64,000 bases of DNA from Azoarcus sp031546845 (GCA_031546845.1 JAVBJT010000003.1:1-64000); one strand, 5' to 3'. Positions 26,101-34,880 are shown, numbered from the stretch's first letter. The notes: a model not told the origin generated them from the sequence alone. Numbers and translations are program-made.

Positions 26101-29100
26101 CCACCTTAGCGGCAACCTCGACAACCACGGCACCCTCACTGCCTCCAACCTCGTCATCGGCGCGCTAGGCAACCTCACCAACGGCGGCGCCATCCAAAGC
26201 GCCGGCAGCCTCGCCATCACCCTCGGCGGCGCCCTCAGCAACACCCTCGCCGAAACCGCCAGTTGCCCCCTGACCTCCGGCTGCGCCACCCCCGACGACT
26301 ACACCTACACCCAACAAAGCGGCCAGATACTCGCCGGCACCAGCGCCACCATCCAAGCCGGCACCCTCACCAACGCCGGCACCATCCAAACCGCCAACAA
26401 CCTCGACCTCAACATCACCGGCACCCTGGCCAACCAACAAAGCCCCCACGACGCCTATGCCACCGGCAGCGGCACCGGCAAAATCCTCGCTGGCGGCCAG
26501 ATCACCGCCAGCGCCGCCACCCTCACCAACACCGGCACCCTCCAAGGCAGCCGCCTCCAACTCACCGCCGGCGCCCTCACCAACGACGGCCAACTCCACG
26601 CCAGCGCAGGCAGCCTCACCGCCACCGTCGGCGCGGGCGGCGCCACCCTTGGCGCCGGCAGCCTCACCGCCGCCGCCAGCACCCTCACCCTCACCAGCGC
26701 CGGCAACCTCACCAACGACGGCCACATCGCCGCCGACGGCCCCCTCACCCTTACCGCCGCCGACATTGCCAACACCGGCAACATCGACGGCTACACCCAA
26801 GCCTACGGCCCCGCCCAAACCACCCTCACCGCCAGCGGCAGCCTCACCAACAACGGCCGCATCCTTGGCGACAGCGCCCTCACCGCCACCGGCGGCAGCA
26901 TCGGCGGCACCGGCCTCTTCGGCACCCGCGGCACCCTGCACCTGGCCGGCCCCGGCGACCCCACCGCCCTCCAACTCATCGCCGACGGCCTCCTCATCCT
27001 CGACACCGGCCCCATCACCATCGACGTCGGCCAAAGCTGGAGCAACGCCGCCGCCCAAATCCAACTCGGCGGACTCCTCACCAACTACGGCAGCATCAAC
27101 CTCGCCGGCCACGTCATCGGCAACATCGACAACCTCGCCAGCTTCGGCCCCGTCGCCGGCGAACCGCCCCCCGAATACCACGCCGTCTGCCCCGCCACCC
27201 TTACCGACTGCAGCGCCATCGCACACGAGCGCATCACCGCCCGCGCCGTCGCCAGCATCGGCAGCCTCAGCGGCACCCTGCGCAACGACTCCTCCTACGC
27301 CACCACCGGCGGCATAGGCGGCTACGACCCCCACAGCACCACGCTCCTCGTCCTGTGGGAAGGCAAAAACGCCGGCGGCGAAACCGTCCAGATCACCACC
27401 GAACACCTCGACCCCGTTGGCCCCCAGCTCTACGTCACCGGCCCCGCCACCATCGAACTGCTCGCCCCCAACACCGGCGTCATCGTTGGCGACGACCTCA
27501 CCCTCACCGGCACCGACCTCATCAACGCCCCCGCTGCCGATCTGGCCGCCGCCAACGCCGCACTCACCGCCGCCAACGCCACCGCCGCCCCCACCGGCGC
27601 CGCTCCCACCGTTACTGGCGACCCCCTGGGAGGCTGGACCGGCCCCGACCCGTCGGCTGCTGGCGCCGCCAACAACCCCCTTGCCAACCTGGCCGACCCC
27701 GCCACCCCCAGCGCCCGCCGCCCCGACCTGCTGCTCGCCGCCGCGCGCAGCGGCACCCGCCCCCCCGACAACCTCCCCACCAACCCCACCCCCGACTGGG
27801 CCGACCTCAACCTGCCCGCCGGCACCATTCACGCCCAAAACCTCAAGCTCGACTTCAGCGGCCACCTGCTCAACTTCGGCGCCATCACCGCCAGCGAAAC
27901 CGCCCTCATCCACGCCGACAAAACGCTGACCAACCTCGGCAAGATCGACAGCGACGGCCTGTTGCTGCTGGCCAGCGCCGAACTCACCAACCACGGCGGC
28001 ATGAATGCCGGCACGCTGTTCATCGAAGGCAAGGACCTCGTCAACACCGGCCAGATTCACGCCCAGGACTTCCTCGCCCTCAACCTCAGCGGCGACCTCA
28101 CCCACAAAACCGACGGCGCCACCCGCGCCGACATGACCAGCGGCGGCGACCTCATCCTTGCCGTTGGCGGCAACGCCACCATCCACAACGCCGACGTTGA
28201 AGCCGGCAACAACCTCATCGCCGACATCAAGGGCAACCTCGACGTCACCGCCCAAACCACCACCACCGAAACGACAAATTTCACCCAAACAGGTAAACGC
28301 CAACTTACCCGCACTACCCAAACCGATACCACCGTCGAAACCAGCACCCTCAAGGCCGGCGGCACGATGTACATCGAAACCGGGGGCGACCTCACCCTCG
28401 AAGCGGCCAAGGTCAAAGCCGGCGGCGACCTCGGCCTCGTTGCCGGCAAAGACCTCAAACTCAAAGCCGTTGCCGAAAAGCACGAAACCGCCACCGCCAC
28501 CACCGACAAAAAAGGCCGCCCCGACGGCGACACCACCAGCACCAGCGCCAACCTCACCCACCACACCACCGAGCTTGAAGCCGGGGGCAACCTGCTGCTG
28601 CAAGCCGGCAACGACCTCACCGCCCAGGGCGGCTCCGCCAAGGCCGGCAAGAACCTCGCCATCACCGCCGGGGGCAACGCCACCTTCGACGCCGTGCTCG
28701 ACACCCAAGGCAGCAGCACCCGGCACACCAGCGCCGGCTACGTCAGCGGCGACGACAGCGCCACCTGGACCACCACCCACCGCGACAGCCTCACCCAAAG
28801 CAGCACCGCGCGCGGCTTCCAGGCCGAAGCCGGCGGCAATCTCGGCGTGCGCGCCGAAGGCGACCTCACCGCCACCGCCGCCCACTTCACCGCCGGGGCC
28901 GACCTTGCCCTATCGGCCGGCAACAACCTCGCCCTACGCGCCGCCGCCGAAGGCAGCCTTACCGGCAGCAGCACCACCACCCAGCACACCGACCCCACCA
29001 CCGGCCAACCCGTCGTCACCGCCAGCGCCTCACGCACCGAACTCAACACCCGTGGCAGCGGCAGCACCCTTAGCGCCGGGGGCAACCTCACGCTCCAATC

Positions 29101-31558
29101 CGGGGCCGACATGCACCTCACCGACGTCACCGCCAGCGGCAAGAACCTCGGCATAGACGCCGGGGGCAATCTCACCATCGACGGCGCCGCCAACACCACC
29201 AGCGTCACCGCCACCCGCGACGGCAAAGGCATGCTCGGCGGCACCACCCAGACCACCACCACCGACACCACCCAGACCTACCAGGGCAGCCACCTCAGCG
29301 CCAACGGCAAGCGCGCCGACGGCGACGGCCAACTCGTCATCCACACCGGCGGCGACATGACCCTCACCGGCTCCACGCTCGCCGCCAACGGCAACGGCAA
29401 GCTCGACATCGGCGGCAGCCTCACCGTCAACGCCGCGCAAAACCTCCACACCCAACAAAACACCGAACGCGGCGCCAACCTCGACGGCTTCGCCTACAAC
29501 CCCCCCGGCGCCGCCAGCGGCAGCCTCACCCACAGCGCCAGCGGCATCGACGCGGGTGGCGACCTCACCATCCACACCGGCGGCGACTTCAACACCACCG
29601 CCAGCCGCTTCAGCGCCGGCAACAACCTCGCCATCCGCGCCGAAGGCAGCTTCAACGCCGCCAGCCTCACCGATCAGCAGGCCAGCCAGAACGGCTACAG
29701 CAGTGATAACCGCAGCACGCTCGCCCCAACAAGCTTCACCGCCGGAAACAACCTCGACCTTCAATCCGGCGGCGACATGCGGCTTACCGGCGTACACAAC
29801 AAAGCCGGCGGCAAGATCACCGTCGAGACCGGCGGCAATCTCACCCTGAACACCGTCGCCACCGGCAGCGAAACCGTCAACGGCAAGAACCGCGAGCAGC
29901 ACCAGCGCGCCGAAGCCACCACCTTTGAAGCGGGCGGCGACATCCGGGTCAAGGCCGCGGGCGACATCACCGCCACCGGCGTCAAGGCCAGTTCGCAAGA
30001 GGGCGACGTCAAATTCAAGGCTGGCGGCAAGCTCGATCTGCTGGCCGCCACCGAAACCGACAGCACCACCCTCGTCAAGAAAAACAGCGGCACCTTCAGT
30101 AGCTCCCGCATCACCACCACCGACAGCACCACCACCGCGCGCGGGGTCGAACTCAGCAGCGGCGAACATGGCAAGGTCGAACTCGAAGCCGGGCAAGACA
30201 TCACCCTGGAGAGCGCCGCCATCCACGCCGGCACCGGCGGCACCCGCGTGGCCTCGGCCGATGGCGACGTGCATCTGACCAGCGCGCAGGAAAGCCACAC
30301 TATCCGCCGTTTGCGCGAAGACGACTGGGCCGTGTCCGAACACACGCACGACAGCGGCACCAGCACCACCGCCCCGGGGCGCGCCACCACCTTTGATGGC
30401 GGCCCGGTCGAATTCGACACCCCCAACGGCACGGTTCAGACCCACGAGGGCGAAACCAAACAACGCAACTGGGACGACGAGCACCGAGGGCTCACCACCT
30501 TCGGCACCGCGCTCGTCATCGTTGCAAGCTATGGCGCATCCACCTGGGCCTCTGGATTCATCGGCGATGCCAGTGGTGCGGCCGCCGGCAGCGGCGCCAC
30601 CTTTGCCGCCGGCTTGCCGGCCACCGCCGAAGCCGCGGCGGTGATGCCGGGCTTTGGCAACGCCGTGCTCTCCGGCGGTTTCGGTGCAGCTGCGGGCAGC
30701 ACCGCCGCGCAAGTGATGACGGGCGACGGTATCGACTTCGGCCAGGTGATGCGCGCGGCCTTCTCGGGGGCGGTGGGTGCGGGCGTGGGGGCCTACTTTG
30801 GCACCGAATACAGCGCGGCCCGCGTGGCGGCCTCCGCAGCGGGCGGGTGCGCGGGTGCGGCGGCCACGGGGGGCGAGTGCGGCAAGGGGGCGCTGATCGC
30901 GGGGGCCACCACTTCACTGGCCTGGGCGGCCGATGAGATGCACCAGCAGATGGTGGAGCAGTCGAAGCAGTTCAAAGGGGTTTATCAAATTATTGGAACC
31001 AACCCGGACGGTTCGCCCATTGAAAGCGATACCTACAACAATATTTCCGGTCCCCGCTGGGGAGGCCGTATCTCGCTCGGAGGAGAACGCACGGACTTGC
31101 CTGCAATCTGCACGGAAGGCGCTTCCTGCACGGTAATGCCGGATGGTCGGGTGCTGTTTGAACGCAAGGGCGAAACGGGACCCAACCTTGACAAGGTCAT
31201 TGAGAGTGTAAATAGCAGCAGCAAACTCGGTGCCTACCAGGGCGGCCCCGGCGCCGCATTCGGTGTGAGCTATGAACCCGGCTCAACGATGGATCGACTG
31301 GTGGAGGCCTTCGGCGGCTCGCACGATTTTGGTAACAATCTGGTAGGCGGCTACGAGACAGTCAACGACCCCGCGAACCTGCGCTTCATCGGCAACGCCG
31401 CAAGGATCGTGAAGGGATCAGCTCAGTATTACTTCGTCGAAACGATGAATTACTTCAATCTCCTGCCGGCATCGCCGTTCGTGGCGGCTGAAGGCATCAC
31501 ATCGCACAACCTGAACTGGATGACGTATACGAATCCGCAGCGGGAGGAACGCAAATGA
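23198..31558 (+). CDS. Giant filamentous haemagglutinin / CdiA-like TpsA exoprotein with C-terminal toxin region
   Basis: This 2786-residue protein has a long N-terminal signal (hydrophobic LLALATAFLHLLVFV ending PAQA), then a TPS secretion domain with NPNGI (IIANPNGITCNGC) that the outer-membrane TpsB partner recognises. Residues ~300-1500 are an extremely repetitive Ala/Gly/Thr/Leu beta-helix with FHA repeats (GGNLTL, LTAAGT-like units). The next third has haemagglutinin repeats of the AGGNLLLQAG type. Near residues 2430-2590 a Gly/Ala-rich hydrophobic pretoxin region resembles DUF637. The last ~200 residues are AT-richer and contain MDRLVEAFGGSHDFGNN and NLRFIGNAARIVKGSAQ, a variable toxin-like tip of unknown activity. 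The following lipoprotein overlaps its stop (ATGA). Upstream DNA is AT-rich (23,064-23,105) and is the likely promoter region. Confidence 0.88.
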   Translation: MARKDAACPAEGDVFPFNSRSFSAAALRDLTNPHWPRRLLALATAFLHLLVFVIAPAQAAPILDPLAPINSTPRLETTARGVPVLHIAPPDAGGLSHNRLQQLDIDALGLIFNNSTRGGTTLLGGQIGPNTQLGGTPARTILTEITGPLPSRLAGPLEIFGTPAWAIIANPNGITCNGCGILNAPRLTLAAARIDWTDPSAGLDTTRRFKLLIEDGRIDIGQGGIESTRAALELIGGAIHIADPVRAGANALTLRAGPGAWQPDTGAWQPSTSTDTPTYRVDATAFGAISAGQIDILVSGQGAGVRTAADLAARAADLTLSADGDIRLATTYAKNDATITSHNGQLHLTGGTTASGNLTLDAAGNLHGDGPIEAARTLTAASRTGNLTLTGPTLAEGGLTLDAAHNLTTLGPLTAGGELQISAGYNAALTGPTSSGGDTRARALTGELQLKGPLTTGGATRLSAGTTLTTTAPIQSQRDATLTAPTLNILAPIASGGQLELTGTHLTIGADLAAANGTRLNADNLTFAAPGGALAIGGDLSLTLANALNLTTALTIGGNAHLQTGGAAHFAAPLATGGNLQLQSGGDILLAHPLTVGGNATLTGDGITLTDARIAGTATLEAGAGALTTGALLTGGALTATAGGDIHIGGPLATGGATTLTTGGALTLGADALLLGDATLTAAGATQLAGQLATAGRLTLTTESLTTASNLLATGPLSVAAGAGPIHIGGALASGSTLNLTSGADITLAGPASAGGDTTLSAANNLTLNGNALLRGPATLTAGTTLTTAADLTAAGPLTLAAADIALTGAGSIAATGDIHANAAHNLALDTGGRLYTLGAIGIDATTLTNAGAIAAAQSLTAHTTTATNTGQLAAGTTQTHTGNLTNTGVIHAPQLALTGGGTNSGQIGADTLTLGGAYWSNTGALSASALGIDAALNNSGTLGANTLNINGPSLSNNGLISASTLDIHLSGNLDNHGTLTASNLVIGALGNLTNGGAIQSAGSLAITLGGALSNTLAETASCPLTSGCATPDDYTYTQQSGQILAGTSATIQAGTLTNAGTIQTANNLDLNITGTLANQQSPHDAYATGSGTGKILAGGQITASAATLTNTGTLQGSRLQLTAGALTNDGQLHASAGSLTATVGAGGATLGAGSLTAAASTLTLTSAGNLTNDGHIAADGPLTLTAADIANTGNIDGYTQAYGPAQTTLTASGSLTNNGRILGDSALTATGGSIGGTGLFGTRGTLHLAGPGDPTALQLIADGLLILDTGPITIDVGQSWSNAAAQIQLGGLLTNYGSINLAGHVIGNIDNLASFGPVAGEPPPEYHAVCPATLTDCSAIAHERITARAVASIGSLSGTLRNDSSYATTGGIGGYDPHSTTLLVLWEGKNAGGETVQITTEHLDPVGPQLYVTGPATIELLAPNTGVIVGDDLTLTGTDLINAPAADLAAANAALTAANATAAPTGAAPTVTGDPLGGWTGPDPSAAGAANNPLANLADPATPSARRPDLLLAAARSGTRPPDNLPTNPTPDWADLNLPAGTIHAQNLKLDFSGHLLNFGAITASETALIHADKTLTNLGKIDSDGLLLLASAELTNHGGMNAGTLFIEGKDLVNTGQIHAQDFLALNLSGDLTHKTDGATRADMTSGGDLILAVGGNATIHNADVEAGNNLIADIKGNLDVTAQTTTTETTNFTQTGKRQLTRTTQTDTTVETSTLKAGGTMYIETGGDLTLEAAKVKAGGDLGLVAGKDLKLKAVAEKHETATATTDKKGRPDGDTTSTSANLTHHTTELEAGGNLLLQAGNDLTAQGGSAKAGKNLAITAGGNATFDAVLDTQGSSTRHTSAGYVSGDDSATWTTTHRDSLTQSSTARGFQAEAGGNLGVRAEGDLTATAAHFTAGADLALSAGNNLALRAAAEGSLTGSSTTTQHTDPTTGQPVVTASASRTELNTRGSGSTLSAGGNLTLQSGADMHLTDVTASGKNLGIDAGGNLTIDGAANTTSVTATRDGKGMLGGTTQTTTTDTTQTYQGSHLSANGKRADGDGQLVIHTGGDMTLTGSTLAANGNGKLDIGGSLTVNAAQNLHTQQNTERGANLDGFAYNPPGAASGSLTHSASGIDAGGDLTIHTGGDFNTTASRFSAGNNLAIRAEGSFNAASLTDQQASQNGYSSDNRSTLAPTSFTAGNNLDLQSGGDMRLTGVHNKAGGKITVETGGNLTLNTVATGSETVNGKNREQHQRAEATTFEAGGDIRVKAAGDITATGVKASSQEGDVKFKAGGKLDLLAATETDSTTLVKKNSGTFSSSRITTTDSTTTARGVELSSGEHGKVELEAGQDITLESAAIHAGTGGTRVASADGDVHLTSAQESHTIRRLREDDWAVSEHTHDSGTSTTAPGRATTFDGGPVEFDTPNGTVQTHEGETKQRNWDDEHRGLTTFGTALVIVASYGASTWASGFIGDASGAAAGSGATFAAGLPATAEAAAVMPGFGNAVLSGGFGAAAGSTAAQVMTGDGIDFGQVMRAAFSGAVGAGVGAYFGTEYSAARVAASAAGGCAGAAATGGECGKGALIAGATTSLAWAADEMHQQMVEQSKQFKGVYQIIGTNPDGSPIESDTYNNISGPRWGGRISLGGERTDLPAICTEGASCTVMPDGRVLFERKGETGPNLDKVIESVNSSSKLGAYQGGPGAAFGVSYEPGSTMDRLVEAFGGSHDFGNNLVGGYETVNDPANLRFIGNAARIVKGSAQYYFVETMNYFNLLPASPFVAAEGITSHNLNWMTYTNPQREERK

Positions 31559-32211
31559 GGCGCGAGATATTGGCTGTATTGGCGATAGCACTGACGCTGC
31601 AGGCTTGCACCGCGCGCTACCACAACACGGAGGAAGCTTATGCACCGTTTCCAGAGGTGCCGGCCAATCCAGATGGCGTGTGCCCCGATCTGACCGGGAC
31701 ATATCACGCCTACACGTGTTCGGAGGAACCGGGTGATGAATATCGCAGCGTGACACCGCTCGTCAACCTTCTTGGGAAGCCAGTCATCTCAAAAGAAAGT
31801 CTGCGCTCCCCTCACGGTACCCCAACCGTCATACCGAAATGCGCCTCGCTTCCGGTTGCTCCCCGTATTGTGTCGGTGCGCTACCTCACCGCGGAGGGAA
31901 AGTACGAAACGCGATCATGGGACGAAGGCGCAGTTCTCACCGCCTTCACCCTTTACGACCCAGGCAGTAAAAAGCCGATCTGTGACAAAGGCATTAGGTA
32001 TTGGCACTACGAGGGAGAGCACCACGGTGTCGAAGGCGGTAACACATACAAGACAGTGGGAATCCTCTCGAAATCCGCTGAAGGTGATCTCGTCTACAAA
32101 GACTATTCAGACCGCTTGTTATTCGCTTTCAAGACCATTCCAACGGGCGGTTCCCGAACGGTCCGCACCTACCTCTACAAGGCCTACCACGGCGCCGTGC
32201 CGGGTAACTGA
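31555..32211 (+). CDS. Lipoprotein paralogue 1, probable immunity to the TpsA toxin
   Basis: This 218-residue protein overlaps the stop of the exoprotein gene as ATGA, so translation is coupled. The signal peptide ends in lipobox LQAC with Cys18. After it comes TARYHNTEEAYAPFPE, then NPDGVCPDLTGTYHAY, a block shared by all four tandem copies. The C-terminal half shares RYLTAEGKYE, CDKG and the final YKAYHG motif. No Pfam family is recognised by eye. Its position right behind the toxin tip suggests a periplasmic or envelope immunity protein. Confidence 0.75.
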   Translation: MRREILAVLAIALTLQACTARYHNTEEAYAPFPEVPANPDGVCPDLTGTYHAYTCSEEPGDEYRSVTPLVNLLGKPVISKESLRSPHGTPTVIPKCASLPVAPRIVSVRYLTAEGKYETRSWDEGAVLTAFTLYDPGSKKPICDKGIRYWHYEGEHHGVEGGNTYKTVGILSKSAEGDLVYKDYSDRLLFAFKTIPTGGSRTVRTYLYKAYHGAVPGN

Positions 32212-32223
32212 GAGACTCCCGAC

Positions 32224-32904
32224 ATGTTCTGCCCAGGACGCCTCGTTCCCGTTTTCCTCGCCTTCCTGGCGTTGCAAGGGTGTACCGCGCGCTACCACAA
32301 CACGGAAGAAGCTCGTACCCCGTTTCCTGAGGCTCCGGCCAATCCGAACGGTGTCTGTCCTGATCTGACCGGAATCTACTATGCGTATACGTGTTCGGAG
32401 GAGCCAGGAGATGAATATGCCGACATTACTCGAATACCCTCTTCAATGATTGGGACACCCGTAGTGACTGGCAGGAAAATGAGAACAGTCGAAGAACCAC
32501 GCACAACGCAGGAAGGCCCGAGGAAAGTCCTGCCCAAATGTTCTCCCTCGCTTGTCATCCAGTCATTCATCGCACTGCGCTATCTCACTGAGGAGCAACT
32601 GGAGGCTCGCTCATGGGGTTCTACAGAGAGAATAGCGACAACCATCTACGACCCCAAAGGGGGTAGCGGTGTCTGCGACAAAGGCAAAAGATATTGGCAC
32701 GACAAAGGAGAAAGCCACGGCGTAGAGGGCGGCAGCATCTACAAAGGCGTGGATACTTTCGAAAAATCACCTGAAGGCGATCTCATTTACAAAAGATATC
32801 TGGATCATGGTTTGTACGCCTACGGAACCATTCCCACCGGCGGTTCGCGCACCGTCAACACCTACCGCTATAGGGCCTACCATGGCTCTATGCCATATAA
32901 TTAA
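32224..32904 (+). CDS. Lipoprotein paralogue 2, probable immunity homologue
   Basis: This 226-residue protein has lipobox LQGC (Cys20), then the shared TARYHNTEEARTPFPEAP block and NPNGVCPDLTGIYYAYTC. It begins 12 bases after paralogue 1 and ends YRAYHGSMPYN. The middle region (residues ~65-115) differs most from its sisters, which suggests divergent specificity. It may protect against related toxins of other strains, as orphan immunity genes do in contact-inhibition loci. Confidence 0.75.
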   Translation: MFCPGRLVPVFLAFLALQGCTARYHNTEEARTPFPEAPANPNGVCPDLTGIYYAYTCSEEPGDEYADITRIPSSMIGTPVVTGRKMRTVEEPRTTQEGPRKVLPKCSPSLVIQSFIALRYLTEEQLEARSWGSTERIATTIYDPKGGSGVCDKGKRYWHDKGESHGVEGGSIYKGVDTFEKSPEGDLIYKRYLDHGLYAYGTIPTGGSRTVNTYRYRAYHGSMPYN

Positions 32905-33009
32905 TCGTACAACCTGCTCGGCATGTTTTTTTACCCACTTCTTCCTCGTCTTCCTGACACCGGTCACTACCGCCAACAATGCCGTGCTCGACCAGCGGGA
33001 AAAGCGGAA

Positions 33010-33681
33010 ATGAAGGCTGTTCAAGTACTCATTGTATTGGCGGTATCGTTGGGGCTGAGTGGGTGTTTCACGCGCTATCAAAATACGGAGGCGGCATATG
33101 AACCATTTCCAGAGATACCGGCCAATCCGGACGGAGTCTGCCCCGACTTGACCGGAACGTACTACAAGTATGCGTGCCCGGAAGAGCCAGGCGGCGGCAT
33201 GTATGCCGACTTTCTTACCGGCCTTCTGGGAGCACCGATCATCTCGGAAGAGGTTCTGGCCCGGGCGCGAAATAACCCCACGCGGGCGCCTTCCTCACCC
33301 GTACCGAAATGCTCTCCCCCGCCAATTATTGCGAGTTTCGCATCGGTACGCTACCTCGCCGCCGAGGGGAAGTACGAGGCGCGGACGTGGAATGAAGGGG
33401 CAGCACGCGTCGCTGTCACCCTTTACGATCCGGGCAGCAAAAAACCGATCTGCGACAAAGGCGTCAAATATGGGAAATACGAGGGCGAGCACTATGGCGT
33501 GGAAAGTGGTGGCACGTACAAACTCCTTTTTACCATATCGAAAAACACTGACGGAGACCTTGTCTACAAACGTTACGTAGATGGAGCACTGTACTTCCTA
33601 AAAGTCATCCCCACAGGGGGAGAACATACTATCCACACCTACCGCTATAGGGCCTACCATGGCTCTATGCCAGATAATTAA
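33010..33681 (+). CDS. Lipoprotein paralogue 3, probable immunity homologue
   Basis: The start is set at the ATG of MKAVQVLIVLAVSLGLSGC, which gives a clean lipoprotein signal (Cys19) and 223 residues. An upstream in-frame extension to 32,923 is a nearly exact copy of spacer DNA before paralogue 4 and is not needed. It shares CFTRYQNTEAAYEPFPEIP, NPDGVCPDLTGTYYKYACP and the terminal YRAYHGSMPDN with its sisters. It is most similar to paralogue 4, with a repeat period of 777 bp, so the two arose by a recent tandem duplication. Confidence 0.75.
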   Translation: MKAVQVLIVLAVSLGLSGCFTRYQNTEAAYEPFPEIPANPDGVCPDLTGTYYKYACPEEPGGGMYADFLTGLLGAPIISEEVLARARNNPTRAPSSPVPKCSPPPIIASFASVRYLAAEGKYEARTWNEGAARVAVTLYDPGSKKPICDKGVKYGKYEGEHYGVESGGTYKLLFTISKNTDGDLVYKRYVDGALYFLKVIPTGGEHTIHTYRYRAYHGSMPDN

Positions 33682-33786
33682 AAGTACAGCTCGCTCGGCA
33701 TGTTTTTTTACCCACTTCTTCCTCGTCTTCCTAACACCGGTCACTACCGCCAACAGTGCCGTGCTCGACCAGCGGGAAGAGCGGAA

Positions 33787-34500
33787 ATGAAGACTGTTCA
33801 AGTATTCATTGTCTTGGCGATATCGTTGGGGCTGAGTGGGTGTTTCGCGCGGTATCACAATACGGAAGAAGCTTATGCACCGTTTCCAGAAATACCGGCC
33901 AATCCGGACGGAGTCTGCCCCGATCTGACCGGAACGTACTACAAGTATGCATGCCCGGAGGAGCCGGGCGGCGGCATGTATGTTGATTTTCTCAACAATC
34001 ACCTTGGGGAGCCAATTTTCTCGGAGGAAGTTTTGGCCCAAGCACGTAAAAATCCCCCAGGCCCTCCCTCCACACCCATACCGAAATGTTCTCCCCCACC
34101 AGTCATTACCAGCATTGTGTCAGTGCGTTACCTCGCCGCCGAGAAAAAATATGAAGCACGAACGTGGAACGCAGAGATGACACGCTCCGTTGTCACCTTC
34201 TACGATTTAGGTAAAAGTAAACCGACCTGCGACAAGGGGGTCAGGTATGGGAAAGACAAAGGAGAAAACTACGGAGTTGAAAGCGGCAGCACATATAAAA
34301 GTATTTCGACCGTATCGAAAACTGCCGAAGGCGATCTTGTCTACAAACGCTATATAGACCAGGCACTGTATGCCTTCAAAACCATTCCTATGGGTGGAAC
34401 CCATACCATCCACACCTACCGCTTCAAGGTCTACCACGGTTCCATACCCAGGGCTTTTGCACTCGAATGTCATTGCACCAACCCCACCTTACCCCATTGA
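33787..34500 (+). CDS. Lipoprotein paralogue 4, 3' end altered by a MITE insertion
   Basis: From the ATG at 33,787 the protein is 237 residues, with lipobox LSGC, the shared ARYHNTEEAYAPFPEIP block and NPDGVCPDLTGTYYKYACP. At base 34,449 a 215-bp insert enters the frame. The native end, which after removal of the insert and one target copy reads HGSIPDN-stop as in paralogue 3, is replaced by PRAFALECHCTNPTLPH. Only the last two residues are lost and 16 are gained, so the protein may still work. Spacer DNA in front is nearly identical to that before paralogue 3. Confidence 0.75.
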   Translation: MKTVQVFIVLAISLGLSGCFARYHNTEEAYAPFPEIPANPDGVCPDLTGTYYKYACPEEPGGGMYVDFLNNHLGEPIFSEEVLAQARKNPPGPPSTPIPKCSPPPVITSIVSVRYLAAEKKYEARTWNAEMTRSVVTFYDLGKSKPTCDKGVRYGKDKGENYGVESGSTYKSISTVSKTAEGDLVYKRYIDQALYAFKTIPMGGTHTIHTYRFKVYHGSIPRAFALECHCTNPTLPH

Positions 34501-34663
34501 AAGATATGGGCCACCTTCGCAGCATCGGTCGCGCCGTGAGCCATTCACATGCCGGCCACCCGCGAATTCTGGTAACCCTGACTGGTGCCGCACGGTGGTT
34601 GGCCCATTGATTTCGTTGAATAAATTAGAAACCTGTCTATGCATTCCGAGTGCAAAGGCCCTG
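34449..34663. mobile_element. 215-bp MITE-like element with 10-bp target duplication
   Basis: The ends are CAGGGCTTTTGCACTCG on the left and, reverse-complemented, CAGGGCCTTTGCACTCG on the right, giving imperfect terminal inverted repeats of about 20 bp. The element is flanked by perfect 10-bp direct repeats GTTCCATACC (34,439-34,448 and 34,664-34,673). Removing the element and one repeat restores the paralogue reading frame to its expected end. No transposase fits in 215 bp, so it is a non-autonomous element moved in trans; 8-10 bp duplications would suit an ISAs1-like transposase, but this is only a suggestion. Confidence 0.82.
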
Positions 34664-34762
34664 GTTCCATACCAGACAACTAATCATGTTGCACGTATGG
34701 CATATTTTTCCCAAGGCCCGTTGCTCTTAACTTCTTCGCGCTCCCTAGCGCTGACCTCTACA

Positions 34763-34864
34763 GGCAACGCTCCGGCGGACCTGCGTTTCATAGGCAATGC
34801 AGCGAATATCGTGTCAGGCTCGGCGCAGTCTTACTTTGTCGAGACGATGAACTCTTTTTTTCTC
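34763..34864 (+). pseudogene. Orphan fragment of a TpsA/CdiA-type toxin tip
   Basis: About 33 codons read GNAPADLRFIGNAANIVSGS, then AQSYFVETMN, nearly the same as the exoprotein tip around bases 31,372-31,450 (NLRFIGNAARIVKGSAQ, YYFVETMN). Neither a start nor the upstream module is present, and a foreign end follows. It is a leftover of an older toxin cassette displaced from the main gene, as found in contact-inhibition loci that keep orphan toxin/immunity pairs. Lipoprotein paralogues 3 and 4 may have been its partners. Confidence 0.75.
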
Positions 34865-34880
34865 ATCTTAAACACCCCCC

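Noticed and set aside
26263..28200. 645-codon plus-strand frame rich in Arg, His and Pro
   Set aside because: It is an alternate frame of the same repetitive exoprotein gene, made of codon-shift artefacts.
24200..28200. Repeated DNA that looks array-like
   Set aside because: Not a CRISPR: units are coding FHA repeats, diverged and contiguous, without equal unique spacers or cas genes.
26165..28885. 906-codon minus-strand open frame of Gly/Ala/Val/Glu composition
   Set aside because: It is the antisense shadow of the C-rich exoprotein gene; no start context, low complexity, and the plus-strand gene has clear domains.
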